Shown here: in pieces, positions 16,682 through 27,302 of the stretch | Position numbering within the stretch: the first letter of the stretch is position 1 | Layout: each line of letters starts with the position of its first letter | Assembly: GCF_011007365.1 (NCBI RefSeq) | Contig: NZ_WFKM01000010.1 | Span: 1-64,000 of the forward strand | Length of the DNA: 64,000 nt | DNA from: Sphingobacterium sp. xlx-96 | GTDB lineage: Bacteria > Bacteroidota > Bacteroidia > Sphingobacteriales > Sphingobacteriaceae | Direction: 5' to 3' | Program-made: the position numbers and the translations under genes | The notes under the pieces: model-generated | What the model was told of the DNA's origin: nothing | The model's database searches: none | The model's input: the letters and a program-made list of their open reading frames with translations, nothing else

Positions 16682-17965
16682 TTAATGTGAATGTCCGCCT
16701 GTATTACTTAATTTTGCATTGATAAAGAAAGCTCCTTTAGTGACTACCTGTGTATCCTTCGCCAGATCAGAGACTGGAGTTATCGCAGTGTACCCCAAAT
16801 CAGACACACCTATGGCGACTTCAATCTTTTCAAAATTGACTCCATCTCCTTCCTTTTCTCCTTTCGCATGATTATGTTCATGGCCTTCTCCCTCTTTATG
16901 TTCATGCCCCTCTTCTTCGTGATGGACCTCACCTTCTTTATCGGTCATTATAAAAATATAATACTTACCATCCGCTTCGACGAGGGCATCATTGGGAACC
17001 GCAAGTGATTTTTTTGTATTCAAATCCAATACACCGATCGTATTCATACCATCAATCAACCCATCCTTATTGCCTAATACGTCACAATGCACGGCAACAG
17101 ACTTGCTCTCATTTTCAAATGAAGCACCTATTCTGAAAACCTTTGCTTTATACGTCAATCCAGGATTATTAGTCAGTGTAAAATCAATAACTTGACCAAT
17201 CTTCACATTCGGCAAGTCTTTTTCAAACACCTGCAAGTCGAGATGAAGCAGACTATTATCAACAATTTCTATCACGGGGGAAGAGACGTCGACATAGCTA
17301 CCTATCTTGGCAAAGACATTGCTAACTGTTCCGTTTATAGGACTTTTGACCAATAAAGAAGATCTTAAATTGCTATTAGAAAGGTTCTTTGCGTCAATCC
17401 CCATCAATTCAATCTGCTGCTGTAAAGACGCTCTTCGGGTACGTAGCGTATTCATTGTCGTCTTTGCTGACTGTAAGTTCTTACCTGCTCCTGCATTTGA
17501 AGCGTTTAGCTCCTCTTGCCGTTGCAATTCCTGCTCGGCCAATATAATCTGACTTGACACCGTCAGGTACTCTTCTTGTAGCTGAATAAATTGTGGGTTA
17601 GTGATAGTGGCGATGGTTTGTCCTTTCCGCACATAATCCCCCAACTGTACCGTAAGGCTCTTGATGACTCCACCGTACAATGATGTCGCATTAGCCTTAT
17701 TACTATTGGGCACACTCAATTGGCCATTGACCTTGATCGTGGAAGATAGGTTTCGATATTCCAGTCCAGACCATGTGATACCTACCGAAGCGATCTGTTC
17801 CATATTTAGAGACGCTATAAGTGACTCCTCTTCATCATGCCCTCCGGCCTCCTTCTCTTCAGTCCCTGTGTGTTCGTTACCTGTATTCTCCGATTTATTT
17901 CCCTTACAAGCAACTGCCAATAACAGAACAGCAATAACCGGTAATATTTTTATATTTAATTTCAT
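16682..17965 (-). CDS. czcB: RND metal-efflux periplasmic adaptor, CzcB-like lipoprotein
   Basis: This 427-aa membrane-fusion protein links the inner-membrane pump to the outer-membrane channel. A lipobox (LLLAVAC, Cys20) follows the signal peptide. The barrel-sandwich hybrid (KSLTVQLGDYVRKGQTIATI), a coiled-coil hairpin (about 130-195) and the beta-barrel region follow. A histidine-rich insertion near residues 345-375 (HHEEEGHEHKEGEGHEHNH) and a His/Glu-rich N-terminus suggest zinc, cobalt or cadmium binding. It starts 8 nt after czcA. Confidence 0.9.
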   Translation of the reverse strand: MKLNIKILPVIAVLLLAVACKGNKSENTGNEHTGTEEKEAGGHDEEESLIASLNMEQIASVGITWSGLEYRNLSSTIKVNGQLSVPNSNKANATSLYGGVIKSLTVQLGDYVRKGQTIATITNPQFIQLQEEYLTVSSQIILAEQELQRQEELNASNAGAGKNLQSAKTTMNTLRTRRASLQQQIELMGIDAKNLSNSNLRSSLLVKSPINGTVSNVFAKIGSYVDVSSPVIEIVDNSLLHLDLQVFEKDLPNVKIGQVIDFTLTNNPGLTYKAKVFRIGASFENESKSVAVHCDVLGNKDGLIDGMNTIGVLDLNTKKSLAVPNDALVEADGKYYIFIMTDKEGEVHHEEEGHEHKEGEGHEHNHAKGEKEGDGVNFEKIEVAIGVSDLGYTAITPVSDLAKDTQVVTKGAFFINAKLSNTGGHSH

Positions 17966-17973
17966 CCGTGTCT

Positions 17974-20900
17974 CTATTTATTAGTCAAATAATTAATCTG
18001 TATAGCCGACTTATTGTACAGGTTCAACGCATCGAGATGATTTTGTCGAATCGCAATGGCCTGCCCTAAAAATTGGCTGAGTTCAGCAAAAGCAATTTCG
18101 CCTGTATTGTAACTCAATGTTGCAGCTTTAATAATTTCATTGGCTTGCCTAAGTCCTGAAGTTTCATAAAACTTAAGCAATGCATTATTTTTATCCATTT
18201 CGGCCAATGCGACCGATTGATCAGTCCGTAACTGCTGTTTGGCATAAAGCAAAGTCTCTTCTTGAGCTTTGACTTCAGCCTGTGCCGCACGTACTTTATT
18301 ACGGGCCGCCGAAATACCAAATAACGGGAAAGAGGCACCTACTGAGAAGCCCGTTATCGGGTCGTTCATCCCTAAAAACCGCTGGGAAAAAAAACGGCCT
18401 GAAAAATCGGGCATATTACTGTTTTTTTGTAACTGAACATTAGAGGATGCGACAGCAATACTTTGTTGTTGTATCGCTAATATCGGATGCAATACACCTT
18501 CTTCTAAAGTCACCATTTTGATCTTTTGCATAGGTTCTGCGACCGGAAGTATCCATTCATTGCGGTTGGTCAATAACATTAACTGTTGCTGCTCTACCAC
18601 CATATCTTTCTTATTCTGTTCGATCTGCGCACGAAGTTCATTCAGCTTTGCTTCTGCCGCGATACGATCTAGCATAGCCACATCTCCCGTCCTTACACGC
18701 AGATCAGTAGCTTTAAATAAATTATTATAAATGCTATCCAATTGAATAAGTAGCTGCTGTCGGTCCTGCAAATACCACAGTTGAAAATACGCAGTCCGGA
18801 CATCTCGTCTTATTATTGCAGATAGTAAATCCCTATTTAGTTCCACATACTTCAGCTGTTCGATAAAATACTTCCTTCGCGCGGCGTACAATCCCGGCCA
18901 AGCAATATCCTGTGATATACCAATATTAAAGTTTCCATTTTTATTCGAAGGTTGCATTTCCTCGTTCTGAGCAAAAATATTGACTTTTGCGATATCGTTT
19001 GCTGTCTTTACCGTATATCCTGCCACTTCTACTTCGGCTTGATTCATTTTATACTGTAAATTGTTTTTTAAGGCACTATCGATCAAAACATCCACAGAAA
19101 CCCGATTCTGAGCATTTGCAAATAACAAGCCCATGCCCACGAAGAAAATAGTCATAGTGGTTTTCATAACATCCTGCTTGCGTATTTTTAATTTTGAATT
19201 AAATATAATATATAATAAAGGGAGCACAAACAAAGTCAAGAAGGTTGCAGTGACCAGCCCTCCAATGACCACCGTCGCCAAAGGCTTTTGGACTTCGGCA
19301 CCAGCGCTCGTACTGATGGCCATCGGTAAAAAACCGAGAGAAGCTACAGTGGCAGTCATCAATACCGGACGCAATCGGATTAAAGTCCCTTCCCGTACAC
19401 GTTGCAACACATCAGTAACTCCATCTTTTTGCAGTTGATTGAATGTGCCTATCAGCACTATTCCATTTAACACAGCTACTCCAAATAGGGCGATGAAACC
19501 GATTCCGGCGCTGATACTGAAAGGCATATCTCGTAGTAAAAGTGCAAAGACTCCACCGATAGCACTCATTGGGATAGCGGTAAATATTAATATTGCCTGT
19601 TTGAAAGAGTGAAAAGTAAAATACAATAACATAAATATCAACAATAAAGCTATTGGCACGGCAATCAATAGACGAGCGGACGCTTTCTGGAGATTTTCAA
19701 ACTGACCGCCATAGGTAAAATAGTATCCCGGAGGTAGCTTCACCGTCTCCAACTTCTGTTGTATATCTTCGACTACAGACTGCACATCACGCCCCGACAC
19801 ATTAAATCCAACGACGATCCTTCGCTTTCCGGATTCTCTACTGATCTGAGCAGGACCAAGTTTGTAATCTATATCCGCCAATTGGAATAAAGGGACTTGC
19901 ACACCACTAGAAGTCGGCACCAACAGATTTCTAACATCGTCAATACTGCTTCTATGCGTACTATCCAACCGGACAACCAAATCAAAGCGACGTTCATTTT
20001 CGTAGACACTTCCAGTACTCTTGCCCGCAAAAGCCGTACTTACAATATCGTTGACATCTTGGATTGTCAATCCATAATTGGCAATACGGGTACGGTCATA
20101 GACGATATTGATTTGCGGTAGACCACTTACTCGTTCGATCTGTGGTGGCGTAGCCCCCTCTACAGTCTGTATGACAGCGCCTACCTGATTGGCATAAGTT
20201 GCCAAAGTATCCATATTCTCACCAAAAATTTTCACAGCGACATCCTGACGGATACCGGTCATCAGTTCGTTAAAACGCATCTGTATCGGTTGGTTTTTCT
20301 CGAAGAAGACTCCAGGGATTACCTCCAGTTTTTCTAGAATAGCATCACCGAGTTCTTTATACGTCCTACCCGATTTCCATTCACTCTGCGGTTTCAGGAT
20401 TACCATCATATCGGTAGCCTCAGGAGGCATCGGGTCGGTAGGTACCTCGGCCGCTCCTGTCTTACCGACGACCATGCGCACCTCCTCAAATTCTTTAATA
20501 ATGCGGGAGGCCTTCATAGAGGTTTCAATACTCTGATTAAGCGAACTCCCCTGAGGTAAGATACAGTGAAAGGCATAATCCCCCTCTTCCAGCTGTGGAA
20601 TAAATTCACCTCCCATTCTACTGAATAGAAACATAGAAAATCCAAACACCAATACAGTCAACCCTACTACAATATACTTAACCTTAATTACATTTTCCAA
20701 TACTGGTTTATACCAGCCCTGAAGTTTGGCAATCATCTTATCGCTAAACGTATTCTTACGGCTGTTCTTTTTCGGTAAGTACAGGGCACACATCATAGGA
20801 ATATACGTCAACGAAAGAATCAACGCTCCAAAGATTGCAAAGCCCACTGTTTTGGCCATTGGCGTAAACATTTTACCTTCTACCCCAACTAAAGTTAAGA

Positions 20901-22284
20901 TCGGAATGTATACAATAAGGATAATAATCTCCCCAAAAGCCGCACTTGTCCTTATTTTCGATGCCGACTCGAATACTTCGTCGTCCATCTGTGTCTGAGT
21001 AAGTCGCTCTGTTGTCTTACGTAATCCCAGATGATGTAGCGTAGCCTCTACCACGATGACCGCTCCGTCCACAATCAAGCCAAAATCAATAGCGCCTAGA
21101 CTCATCAAATTCGCACTCACCCCGAATACATTCATCATCCCAAGAGCAAATAGTAAGGACAATGGAATAGCCGATGCTACTATCAACCCTGCTCTTAGGT
21201 TTCCTAAGAACAACACCAATACGAATATAACAATAAGAGCCCCCTCAATAAGGTTCTTTTCAACAGTTTGTATAGCCCTATCTACCAAATCAGTACGATC
21301 GAGATAAGCCTCTATTACTACATCATCAGGGAGAGATTTCTGAATCGTAGGTAGCTTCTCCTTGATACGCTGAACCACTTCATTACTATTTTCTCCCTTG
21401 AGCATCATGACCACTCCTCCAACCGCGTCCACCTCCCCATTGTAGGTCAGTGCACCATAACGTACGGCGCTTCCAAATCGCACATCAGCCACATCCTTTA
21501 TATATACCGGCACTTCACCTACCGTCTTGATCGCAATATTCCCTACATCTTCCAATGAGGTGACCAATCCTACACCGCGTATAAAATAAGCATTGGGCTG
21601 TTTATCGATATAAGCACCACCCGTGTTCTGGTTGTTCTTTTCAAGTGCAATGAAAAGCTCAGGGATGCTCACATTCATCGCTCGCAACCGATCGGGATTG
21701 ACAGCGACCTCGTATTGTTTCAACTGTCCACCGAAACTGTTAATTTCCGCAATACCAGGCGTACCATACAATTGCCTAGCGACAATCCAATCCTGCATTT
21801 CGCGAAGACTCTTGGCATCGTATTTACTTTCGCTTCCTTTCTTGGGATGGATAATATACTGATACACCTCACCTAGCCCCGTACTCACAGGAGCCATCTC
21901 GGGACTACCAACACCTTCCGGTATCTTTTCAACGGCTTCTTTTAGTTTTTCATTGATCAGCTGCCTGGCGAAGTAGATATCTACTTCTTCTTGAAACACA
22001 ACGGTGATCACCGATAGACCGAATCTGGAAATACTCCGGATCTCCTCCACATTGGGGACGTTGGCTATACTCTGTTCGATCGGAAATGTGACCAATTGTT
22101 CTACCTCCTGACCTGCCAGTGTTGGCACAGAAGTAAATATCTGCACCTGATTATTCGTGATATCAGGCACCGCATCTATAGGCAATTTTGTCGCACTCCA
22201 GCTTCCCCAAATAATGAGCGACAAGGTCATCAACCCTATGATGATTTTATTCTTTATACTAAATCGGATAATACTATCTAACAC
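17974..22284 (-). CDS. czcA: CzcA/CusA RND metal pump fused to a CzcC/TolC-like outer-membrane channel
   Basis: Residues 1-1039 are a full heavy-metal RND transporter (start LDSIIRFSIKNK, porter domains, TM4 segment GLIVDGAVIVVE, end LPLLYIIFNSKLKIRK). Residues 1040-1436 are an entire TolC-family outer-membrane factor, beginning with its own signal-peptide-like stretch (MKTTMTIFFVGMGLLFANAQ) and rich in coiled coil. No stop separates them. The second signal peptide could act as an extra transmembrane segment and be cleaved, releasing the channel, so one transcript would supply both parts in equal amounts. CzcB and the P-type ATPase follow. Confidence 0.93.
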   Translation of the reverse strand: MLDSIIRFSIKNKIIIGLMTLSLIIWGSWSATKLPIDAVPDITNNQVQIFTSVPTLAGQEVEQLVTFPIEQSIANVPNVEEIRSISRFGLSVITVVFQEEVDIYFARQLINEKLKEAVEKIPEGVGSPEMAPVSTGLGEVYQYIIHPKKGSESKYDAKSLREMQDWIVARQLYGTPGIAEINSFGGQLKQYEVAVNPDRLRAMNVSIPELFIALEKNNQNTGGAYIDKQPNAYFIRGVGLVTSLEDVGNIAIKTVGEVPVYIKDVADVRFGSAVRYGALTYNGEVDAVGGVVMMLKGENSNEVVQRIKEKLPTIQKSLPDDVVIEAYLDRTDLVDRAIQTVEKNLIEGALIVIFVLVLFLGNLRAGLIVASAIPLSLLFALGMMNVFGVSANLMSLGAIDFGLIVDGAVIVVEATLHHLGLRKTTERLTQTQMDDEVFESASKIRTSAAFGEIIILIVYIPILTLVGVEGKMFTPMAKTVGFAIFGALILSLTYIPMMCALYLPKKNSRKNTFSDKMIAKLQGWYKPVLENVIKVKYIVVGLTVLVFGFSMFLFSRMGGEFIPQLEEGDYAFHCILPQGSSLNQSIETSMKASRIIKEFEEVRMVVGKTGAAEVPTDPMPPEATDMMVILKPQSEWKSGRTYKELGDAILEKLEVIPGVFFEKNQPIQMRFNELMTGIRQDVAVKIFGENMDTLATYANQVGAVIQTVEGATPPQIERVSGLPQINIVYDRTRIANYGLTIQDVNDIVSTAFAGKSTGSVYENERRFDLVVRLDSTHRSSIDDVRNLLVPTSSGVQVPLFQLADIDYKLGPAQISRESGKRRIVVGFNVSGRDVQSVVEDIQQKLETVKLPPGYYFTYGGQFENLQKASARLLIAVPIALLLIFMLLYFTFHSFKQAILIFTAIPMSAIGGVFALLLRDMPFSISAGIGFIALFGVAVLNGIVLIGTFNQLQKDGVTDVLQRVREGTLIRLRPVLMTATVASLGFLPMAISTSAGAEVQKPLATVVIGGLVTATFLTLFVLPLLYIIFNSKLKIRKQDVMKTTMTIFFVGMGLLFANAQNRVSVDVLIDSALKNNLQYKMNQAEVEVAGYTVKTANDIAKVNIFAQNEEMQPSNKNGNFNIGISQDIAWPGLYAARRKYFIEQLKYVELNRDLLSAIIRRDVRTAYFQLWYLQDRQQLLIQLDSIYNNLFKATDLRVRTGDVAMLDRIAAEAKLNELRAQIEQNKKDMVVEQQQLMLLTNRNEWILPVAEPMQKIKMVTLEEGVLHPILAIQQQSIAVASSNVQLQKNSNMPDFSGRFFSQRFLGMNDPITGFSVGASFPLFGISAARNKVRAAQAEVKAQEETLLYAKQQLRTDQSVALAEMDKNNALLKFYETSGLRQANEIIKAATLSYNTGEIAFAELSQFLGQAIAIRQNHLDALNLYNKSAIQINYLTNK

Positions 22285-22441
22285 GATAATTCAAATTAAG
22301 TCTTTAACCCTATTTTAAACGAAATTATGAGCATCAAATCTTTGCGGATAATAACTATTGAATGAACCTATAAGAAGACAACAATTAATACTAAATATTG
22401 TTGAAAGTATCGTATATTAAATTTCAATAAAATTGACTCCG

Positions 22442-22459
22442 TACATACAGGTGTATGTA
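22442..22459. promoter_or_regulatory. 18-bp perfect palindrome upstream of czcA
   Basis: TACATACA-GG-TGTATGTA is perfectly palindromic and lies between the DUF6660 gene and czcA, both read leftwards. It has no T-run on either side. A dimeric regulator site for the metal-efflux operon is the likeliest reading; no regulator gene is adjacent. Confidence 0.45.
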
Positions 22460-22474
22460 TATCTTAAGATTTGA

Positions 22475-22828
22475 CTAGACTTGAAATTTAGGAGGTTGCC
22501 AAACACTTCCACTATAGTCAAAAATGGATGTTTCCTTTTTGAAAAATTGATCTTCGATCTGATAAATCAAGGGTTGTTCAGGGCTCTCGTACCAAAAGCA
22601 AGATACTTCTGTAATGTGAGCTCCACAGCAAGAACAACCGCACAAGGGGGTACAAGTATCGCCTTGTTCGTGATCATGAGAATCGGAATCTAAATGTGTT
22701 AAGTGTGTTGGTGTTTGTGCAGAGAGCTGGTCTGTACAGGGCACCATAGCCAGTACAAAGATATAAATGGACAATATAGAGGTCAACCATCTCAACACGA
22801 ACAATATTACATATTTCTCACAAAACAT
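22475..22828 (-). CDS. DUF6660-like small secreted protein
   Basis: The 117-aa product has an N-terminal hydrophobic segment (about 6-32), then a His/Cys-rich stretch (HLDSDSHDHEQGDTCTPLCG then CSCCGAH) and a short aromatic C-terminus. It resembles DUF6660 proteins found in front of CzcA-type pumps in Bacteroidota. The clustered His and Cys suggest a periplasmic metal-binding or sensing role for the efflux operon, which is inference from composition and position. Confidence 0.7.
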   Translation of the reverse strand: MFCEKYVILFVLRWLTSILSIYIFVLAMVPCTDQLSAQTPTHLTHLDSDSHDHEQGDTCTPLCGCSCCGAHITEVSCFWYESPEQPLIYQIEDQFFKKETSIFDYSGSVWQPPKFQV

Positions 22829-22991
22829 CCAAATAATAAACGCCTATCCCACACGATCAATAGCTTAGTTTACATCGTCCAAACAAGGATGACAACCCAT
22901 TAGAGTGAGAAAAAACCAGATATGTAACAATAGAATAACATATATAACTGTGATTAAATATTGCTTACTATAAAAGTAAACAATATTACAC

Positions 22992-23458
22992 ATGAAAACA
23001 CTAGTATTAAGCTTCGTATGAGTCTTAAGTTATAAAGCAATTTCGTACAATCTGCTTCGACAGAAGAGGTATTAAATTCCGCTGTTGCGAAAGCTGCAAA
23101 GGAAAACAAAAATGTGCAGACCTTATTTCACGTATCTTGGTGCGGATGGTGCCATAAGATGAAACCTAGTCCGAATCATCCAGCCATAAAAGCCTACTTC
23201 GACAAAAACTATGTCGTTGCAGATTTTACGGTATACGAGAGAAAAGAGAAAGAAAACCTAGAAAAAACCAGAGCCACTGACCTCCTGAAAAAATACAACA
23301 ATGCTGATCAAGGTTTGCCAAGATGGCTTGTCTTTGACAACAAGAAAAATTTGACTGCAGACCCGCAAAGCAGACCTCAAGGTGCCACATTGACTACAAA
23401 GGGACAAAATATGGGCTACCCTGCTGCACCAGAAGAAATCTTGTATTTTATAAACTAA
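22992..23458 (+). pseudogene. secreted thioredoxin-family protein, broken at its 5' end
   Basis: The body (ASTEEVLNSAVAKAAKENKN to the TAA at 23456-23458) is a thioredoxin-fold protein with a Cys-Gly-Trp-Cys-His active site (WCGWCHKM). Its signal peptide begins at ATG 22992 (MKTLVLSFV) but is cut by TGA at 23019-23021 and by a frame change at about 23035-23055. A shorter product from GTG 23114 is possible but would stay in the cytoplasm and lack the first strand. Confidence 0.75.
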
Positions 23459-23563
23459 CTAGAGATAAGCTCGCAACTTAGCACCAAAGAGCTTGAAGAG
23501 ATTGTTACAGTTTTCCGAAAAACTCAAGCAAAGCGCTAATTAAATCTGATAGCTTCATCACAA

Positions 23564-24145
23564 ATGAGAAACAAATATAAGCCGATGAAAACATTACTAA
23601 GATTTCTTGTCCCTCTTGTTTTGATCGGGATTATTGTGTGGCTAATAAAAGACAAATTTTCACCAAATACCAAGGTAGAAAGCAAACATCAGATTCTAGT
23701 AGAACGAATTGAAGCGATGGGAAAACTGGAATTGGTCAAATACCGATTTAGCGACGTAATCGAGCACAAAAATATAAGCACCTATCTACCGGAAGCCAGT
23801 GTCTTACTTATCGTAAAAGCGGACGCAGTCGGTTGTATCGATCTCAGTAAACTTAAAGCAGAAGATGTCGTAGTGTCCGGAGAATCTGCGTCTATCACCC
23901 TGCCAAAGGCAGAACTTTGTTATGTTAGGATTGACCACAAGGCGTCTAAAGTATACGACACTAAAATGGCTTTCTTTAGAGAGGCGGACTTAGTAGATGA
24001 AGCATTCAAAGGTGCAGAGGTCGAGATCACCAAACAGGTTCAAAAATCAGACATACTCGCACAAACACAGTCCAATGCGCAACATGTATTACAACCTCTG
24101 CTAGAAGGACTTGGATTTAAAAAAGTAAACCTTACTTTCAAGTAG
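23564..24145 (+). CDS. DUF4230 domain protein
   Basis: The 193-aa protein has one N-terminal transmembrane helix ([18 protein letters not shown]) and a periplasmic DUF4230 domain ([47 protein letters not shown]). An in-frame ATG seven codons in (MKTLLRF) may be the true start. The family is common in Bacteroidota and has no assigned function. Its last 8 nt overlap the end of bioB, which is read from the other strand. Confidence 0.8.
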   Translation: MRNKYKPMKTLLRFLVPLVLIGIIVWLIKDKFSPNTKVESKHQILVERIEAMGKLELVKYRFSDVIEHKNISTYLPEASVLLIVKADAVGCIDLSKLKAEDVVVSGESASITLPKAELCYVRIDHKASKVYDTKMAFFREADLVDEAFKGAEVEITKQVQKSDILAQTQSNAQHVLQPLLEGLGFKKVNLTFK

Positions 24146-25124
24146 TTTTACATACTTTAGGTTTCAGACCTAGACGTGCAAACATCGTCATATCTTCCGA
24201 CATTCCGGGATTAGGGGTTACGAGTAGCGTTTCCCTTTCTCCACTGAAAATAGAGTTGGCTCCTGCCATAAAACACCAGGCCTGTTCGGTTTCGGTCATT
24301 TCGACACGACCGGCGCTGAGTCTCACGGTCGATGCGGGCATAATGATACGTGCTGTAGCTATCATTCTTACCATATCCCAGATCTCTACTTTCGGATTAT
24401 TCTCCAACGGAGTCCCTTTGACACGCGCCAATGCATTAATTGGAACTGATTCGGGATGCAATTCCATTGTGGCCAAGGTGAGCAGCATCGCTATTCGGTC
24501 GGCTGTGGTCTCTCCCAGGCCGATAATACCTCCCGAACAAACCGTAACGCCAGCCTTTCGTACATTGTTGATCGTATTGATCCTATTGTCGAAGGTCCGG
24601 GTAGAGATAATCTCATCGTAGTACTCTTCTGAAGTATCCAGATTGTGGTTATAGGCGTACAAGCCGGCTTCCTGCAGTCTTTTTGCTTGACTTTCTGTCA
24701 ACATTCCCAAGGTGCAACATACTTCTAGACCGATAGCATTCACCCCTTTCACCATATCGATAATACGGTCAAAATCCCGATTGTCACGTACCTCGCGCCA
24801 AGCGGCAGCCATACAGAATCGTGAGGAACCATTTTCCTTGGCCTTTCGTGCATGTGACAGCACCGTCTCTGTAGGCAGAAGCGCCTGTACCTTGATGTCC
24901 GTATGATAGCGGGCTGCCTGTCCGCAATATGAGCAGTCTTCTGGACAGCCACCTGTTTTTACCGAGAGAAGCGTTGATACCTGTACCTCTTGCGGATCAT
25001 GCCACATACGGTGTACCGAAGCCGCTTCGTAGACCAGCTCCATTAGTGGCTTATTGTAGATGGCAAGTAGTTCTGCTCTAGTCCAATCGTGTCTTAAAAG
25101 CTGTTTTTGTAGTATTTTCTTCAT
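24138..25124 (-). CDS. bioB: biotin synthase
   Basis: BioB is a radical-SAM enzyme that inserts sulfur into dethiobiotin to make biotin. CPEDCSYC gives the three cysteines of the 4Fe-4S cluster; further cysteines ([26 protein letters not shown]) and the arginine in STVRLSAGR match the ligands of the 2Fe-2S cluster. ATG 25124 is preferred, since the ten extra residues from ATG 25154 are not typical. No other biotin gene is adjacent, so the gene stands alone here. Confidence 0.95.
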   Translation of the reverse strand: MKKILQKQLLRHDWTRAELLAIYNKPLMELVYEAASVHRMWHDPQEVQVSTLLSVKTGGCPEDCSYCGQAARYHTDIKVQALLPTETVLSHARKAKENGSSRFCMAAAWREVRDNRDFDRIIDMVKGVNAIGLEVCCTLGMLTESQAKRLQEAGLYAYNHNLDTSEEYYDEIISTRTFDNRINTINNVRKAGVTVCSGGIIGLGETTADRIAMLLTLATMELHPESVPINALARVKGTPLENNPKVEIWDMVRMIATARIIMPASTVRLSAGRVEMTETEQAWCFMAGANSIFSGERETLLVTPNPGMSEDMTMFARLGLKPKVCKTT

Positions 25125-25204
25125 TATAGCCGCAAATCTACAATCATTGCCCATAAAGATGCTGATCCACTTTTGAGATTTCAGATAGTCCGGTATAACT
25201 AGTT

Positions 25205-26608
25205 TTAGCTCTTCTTCTCAAAAAGCTTATTTTCAGATTCGGTCCGCAGCTTTTCCATCAGCCTTTCTAACTCCTTCACCTTGTTCTTATTCTGTCCGCT
25301 TAGATCATTCTTTTCGGATCTATCTTTAACGACATTATACAGTTCTGTCCTTTGAGGTTTGCCATCCTTATAAAAGCGAATAGCTTTCCAATCGCCCAAG
25401 CGAACAGCTTGCTTAAATCCACCTTCATTAAATTCCCAGTACAGTGGCCTGTTTACTTTTTGCCTACGAGATGTGAGTTCCTTCGAAAAGGAGATCCCAT
25501 CTACATTGGTTGGTACCTGCGTTTGTGCTATATCGGCAAATGTAGGCAAGATGTCCCAAAACGTAGCCATGTAGTCACTTACCGTGCCGGGCTTAATATG
25601 TCCCGGCCATTTGGCTATAAAAGGTGTACGGATACCTCCTTCATAAAGATCTCGCTTTACACCACGCAGTCCCCCAGTGCTCTCGAATACCCGTATGATA
25701 TCGTCCATAGTCCTTCCTCCCTCTTTATGAGTGCCGTTATCACTGCTAAAGATCACTAGGGTATTGTCTGATATTCCTAATTCGTCAAGCTTGGCCAATA
25801 TCCATCCTGTATAATCATCCATACTCGTCACCATCGCAGCATAGGCAGCTTTTGGATAGCGCTGCTCCCCGTAATGCTGTCCAGCAGGTTGTGCCTTCTC
25901 TGGAGCAAACACGCTGGTACCATCCACATCTAGATAAGGTTGTAAATATCTTTCAGGCACCTTGAGTTCGGCATGAGGTACCGTAAATGATACATACAGA
26001 AAGAATGGATTATCCTTATTTCGCTCTATAAAACTTACAGCTTCTTTGGCGAAAAGTTCATTCACATAGGTATCTTTATCTAACTTTACCTTAACGCTAT
26101 GTCCATTTTGAAGGCTCCATATAGAGTCACTCAATTGAAAATGCCCTTCTATATGGTGTAAAAATCCGGTAAAGAAATCCCAGTTTTTATTTTCGGGTGC
26201 ACCAGTAGTTCCTGCTAATCCCAACCCCCATTTCCCGACCATACCGTTGGTATAACCAGCCCGTTTCAGTACCTGCGTGATAATGGTGTCTTGACTTCTA
26301 AGAGGGATCTCACCATTTCCACGGATGTATACCTTTCCGGTATGCTGTCCTGTCATCAAACTTGCTCTAGATGGTGCACATACCGTGCTACCGGCATAAA
26401 ACTGGGTATATCTTCTGCCCTCTGCAGCCAAACGGTCAAGAACTGGTGTTTTAATATATTTTTGTCCATAGCTCCCGATATCGCCATAGCCCATATCATC
26501 TGCCAGAATAAAAATAATATTGGGCTTTATAGCCTTTTTTTGTGCTTGAAGTGGAGAAATTAGTATCAAGAGGGCTACTAATGACATAAAAGGTTTAAGT
26601 ATTTCCAT
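25205..26608 (-). CDS. secreted arylsulfatase-type sulfatase
   Basis: The 467-aa protein (ATG 26608; a GTG at 26623 is an alternative) has a signal peptide ending LQAQ. Sulfatase hallmarks: LADDMGYGD for calcium, Cys77-Ala-Pro-Ser-Arg as the site converted to formylglycine, GKWGLG, and [11 protein letters not shown]. It would remove sulfate esters in the periplasm. The Cys type needs a separate formylglycine-generating enzyme or anaerobic maturase, not seen next to it. The gene is not in an obvious polysaccharide locus, so the substrate is unknown. Confidence 0.9.
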   Translation of the reverse strand: MEILKPFMSLVALLILISPLQAQKKAIKPNIIFILADDMGYGDIGSYGQKYIKTPVLDRLAAEGRRYTQFYAGSTVCAPSRASLMTGQHTGKVYIRGNGEIPLRSQDTIITQVLKRAGYTNGMVGKWGLGLAGTTGAPENKNWDFFTGFLHHIEGHFQLSDSIWSLQNGHSVKVKLDKDTYVNELFAKEAVSFIERNKDNPFFLYVSFTVPHAELKVPERYLQPYLDVDGTSVFAPEKAQPAGQHYGEQRYPKAAYAAMVTSMDDYTGWILAKLDELGISDNTLVIFSSDNGTHKEGGRTMDDIIRVFESTGGLRGVKRDLYEGGIRTPFIAKWPGHIKPGTVSDYMATFWDILPTFADIAQTQVPTNVDGISFSKELTSRRQKVNRPLYWEFNEGGFKQAVRLGDWKAIRFYKDGKPQRTELYNVVKDRSEKNDLSGQNKNKVKELERLMEKLRTESENKLFEKKS

Positions 26609-26736
26609 TGTTCGAATATACACAATTTACCATAATGCTCCTAGTTCATACTATCGCGAGTTTTTCCCTAGCGTCGGCCTAATAACAATTTAGAGGAGTC
26701 GTCCAGTTAACGAAATATACTATCGTCATAAAGCGT

Positions 26737-27054
26737 CTATACGGCACTCACCGCCAGGAGCTTATTCAATTGTACAGGATACTCCTTTACGCCTTCATAC
26801 GTCCTTTCTTTGATATAAGCAAATTCTTTATTCTTATAATACTAAGGTTGAATATGTGTCTCATCCTGTATCAGATCCAGTACTTGGGTAAGTACCGGCA
26901 ATAGACTCTCTTCGACATAGACATATTCTTCCCCACCAGATGTCTGTAGTAGAACTATTTTGTCGACTACCAGGATCCAATTTCTTTCTATCGGCTTCTG
27001 TCCGTAAAGTCTGTCTTGACCATTCTCCACCTGTGGCTTCTGTCCAACAAACAA
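26737..27054 (-). pseudogene. remnant of an unidentified gene with an amber stop
   Basis: A minus-strand frame reads a plausible soluble protein (ERNWILVVDKIVLLQTSGGE, LTQVLDLIQDETHIQP), meets TAG at 26842-26844, and continues in the same frame with KNKEFAYIKERTYEGVKEY to TAG at 26737-26739. Upstream of the TTG at 27054 the frame stays open without an ATG I trust. It looks like the 3' part of a gene damaged by a nonsense change. I do not recognise the family. Confidence 0.45.
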
Positions 27055-27153
27055 GTCATCTGTATGACAAGATGTGATACTGAAACTCCAAAAAAGCTGC
27101 TACAATACCTACTTGGCTGTATTTTTTTTGGATTTTTTATGTTCATCGATAAG

Positions 27154-27175
27154 TTTCCATTAGATTTAATGGAAA
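27154..27175. other. 9-bp inverted repeat with 4-nt loop
   Basis: TTTCCATTA and TAATGGAAA flank GATT in the gap between the remnant at 27054 and the AraC gene. No T-run follows on the plus strand. It could help end the AraC transcript, which comes from the other side. The rest of 27055-27302 shows no gene. Confidence 0.35.
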
Positions 27176-27302
27176 AGGAAAAAACGATCTATGACTAGCG
27201 TTTACTTCCAAAAATCAAAAGTTCCACTGGTCTATAGTTAAAAAAATCACCAAGCTACTATTGATTATATCCCTATGAAGAACATTAAAATAAAGAATAA
27301 TA

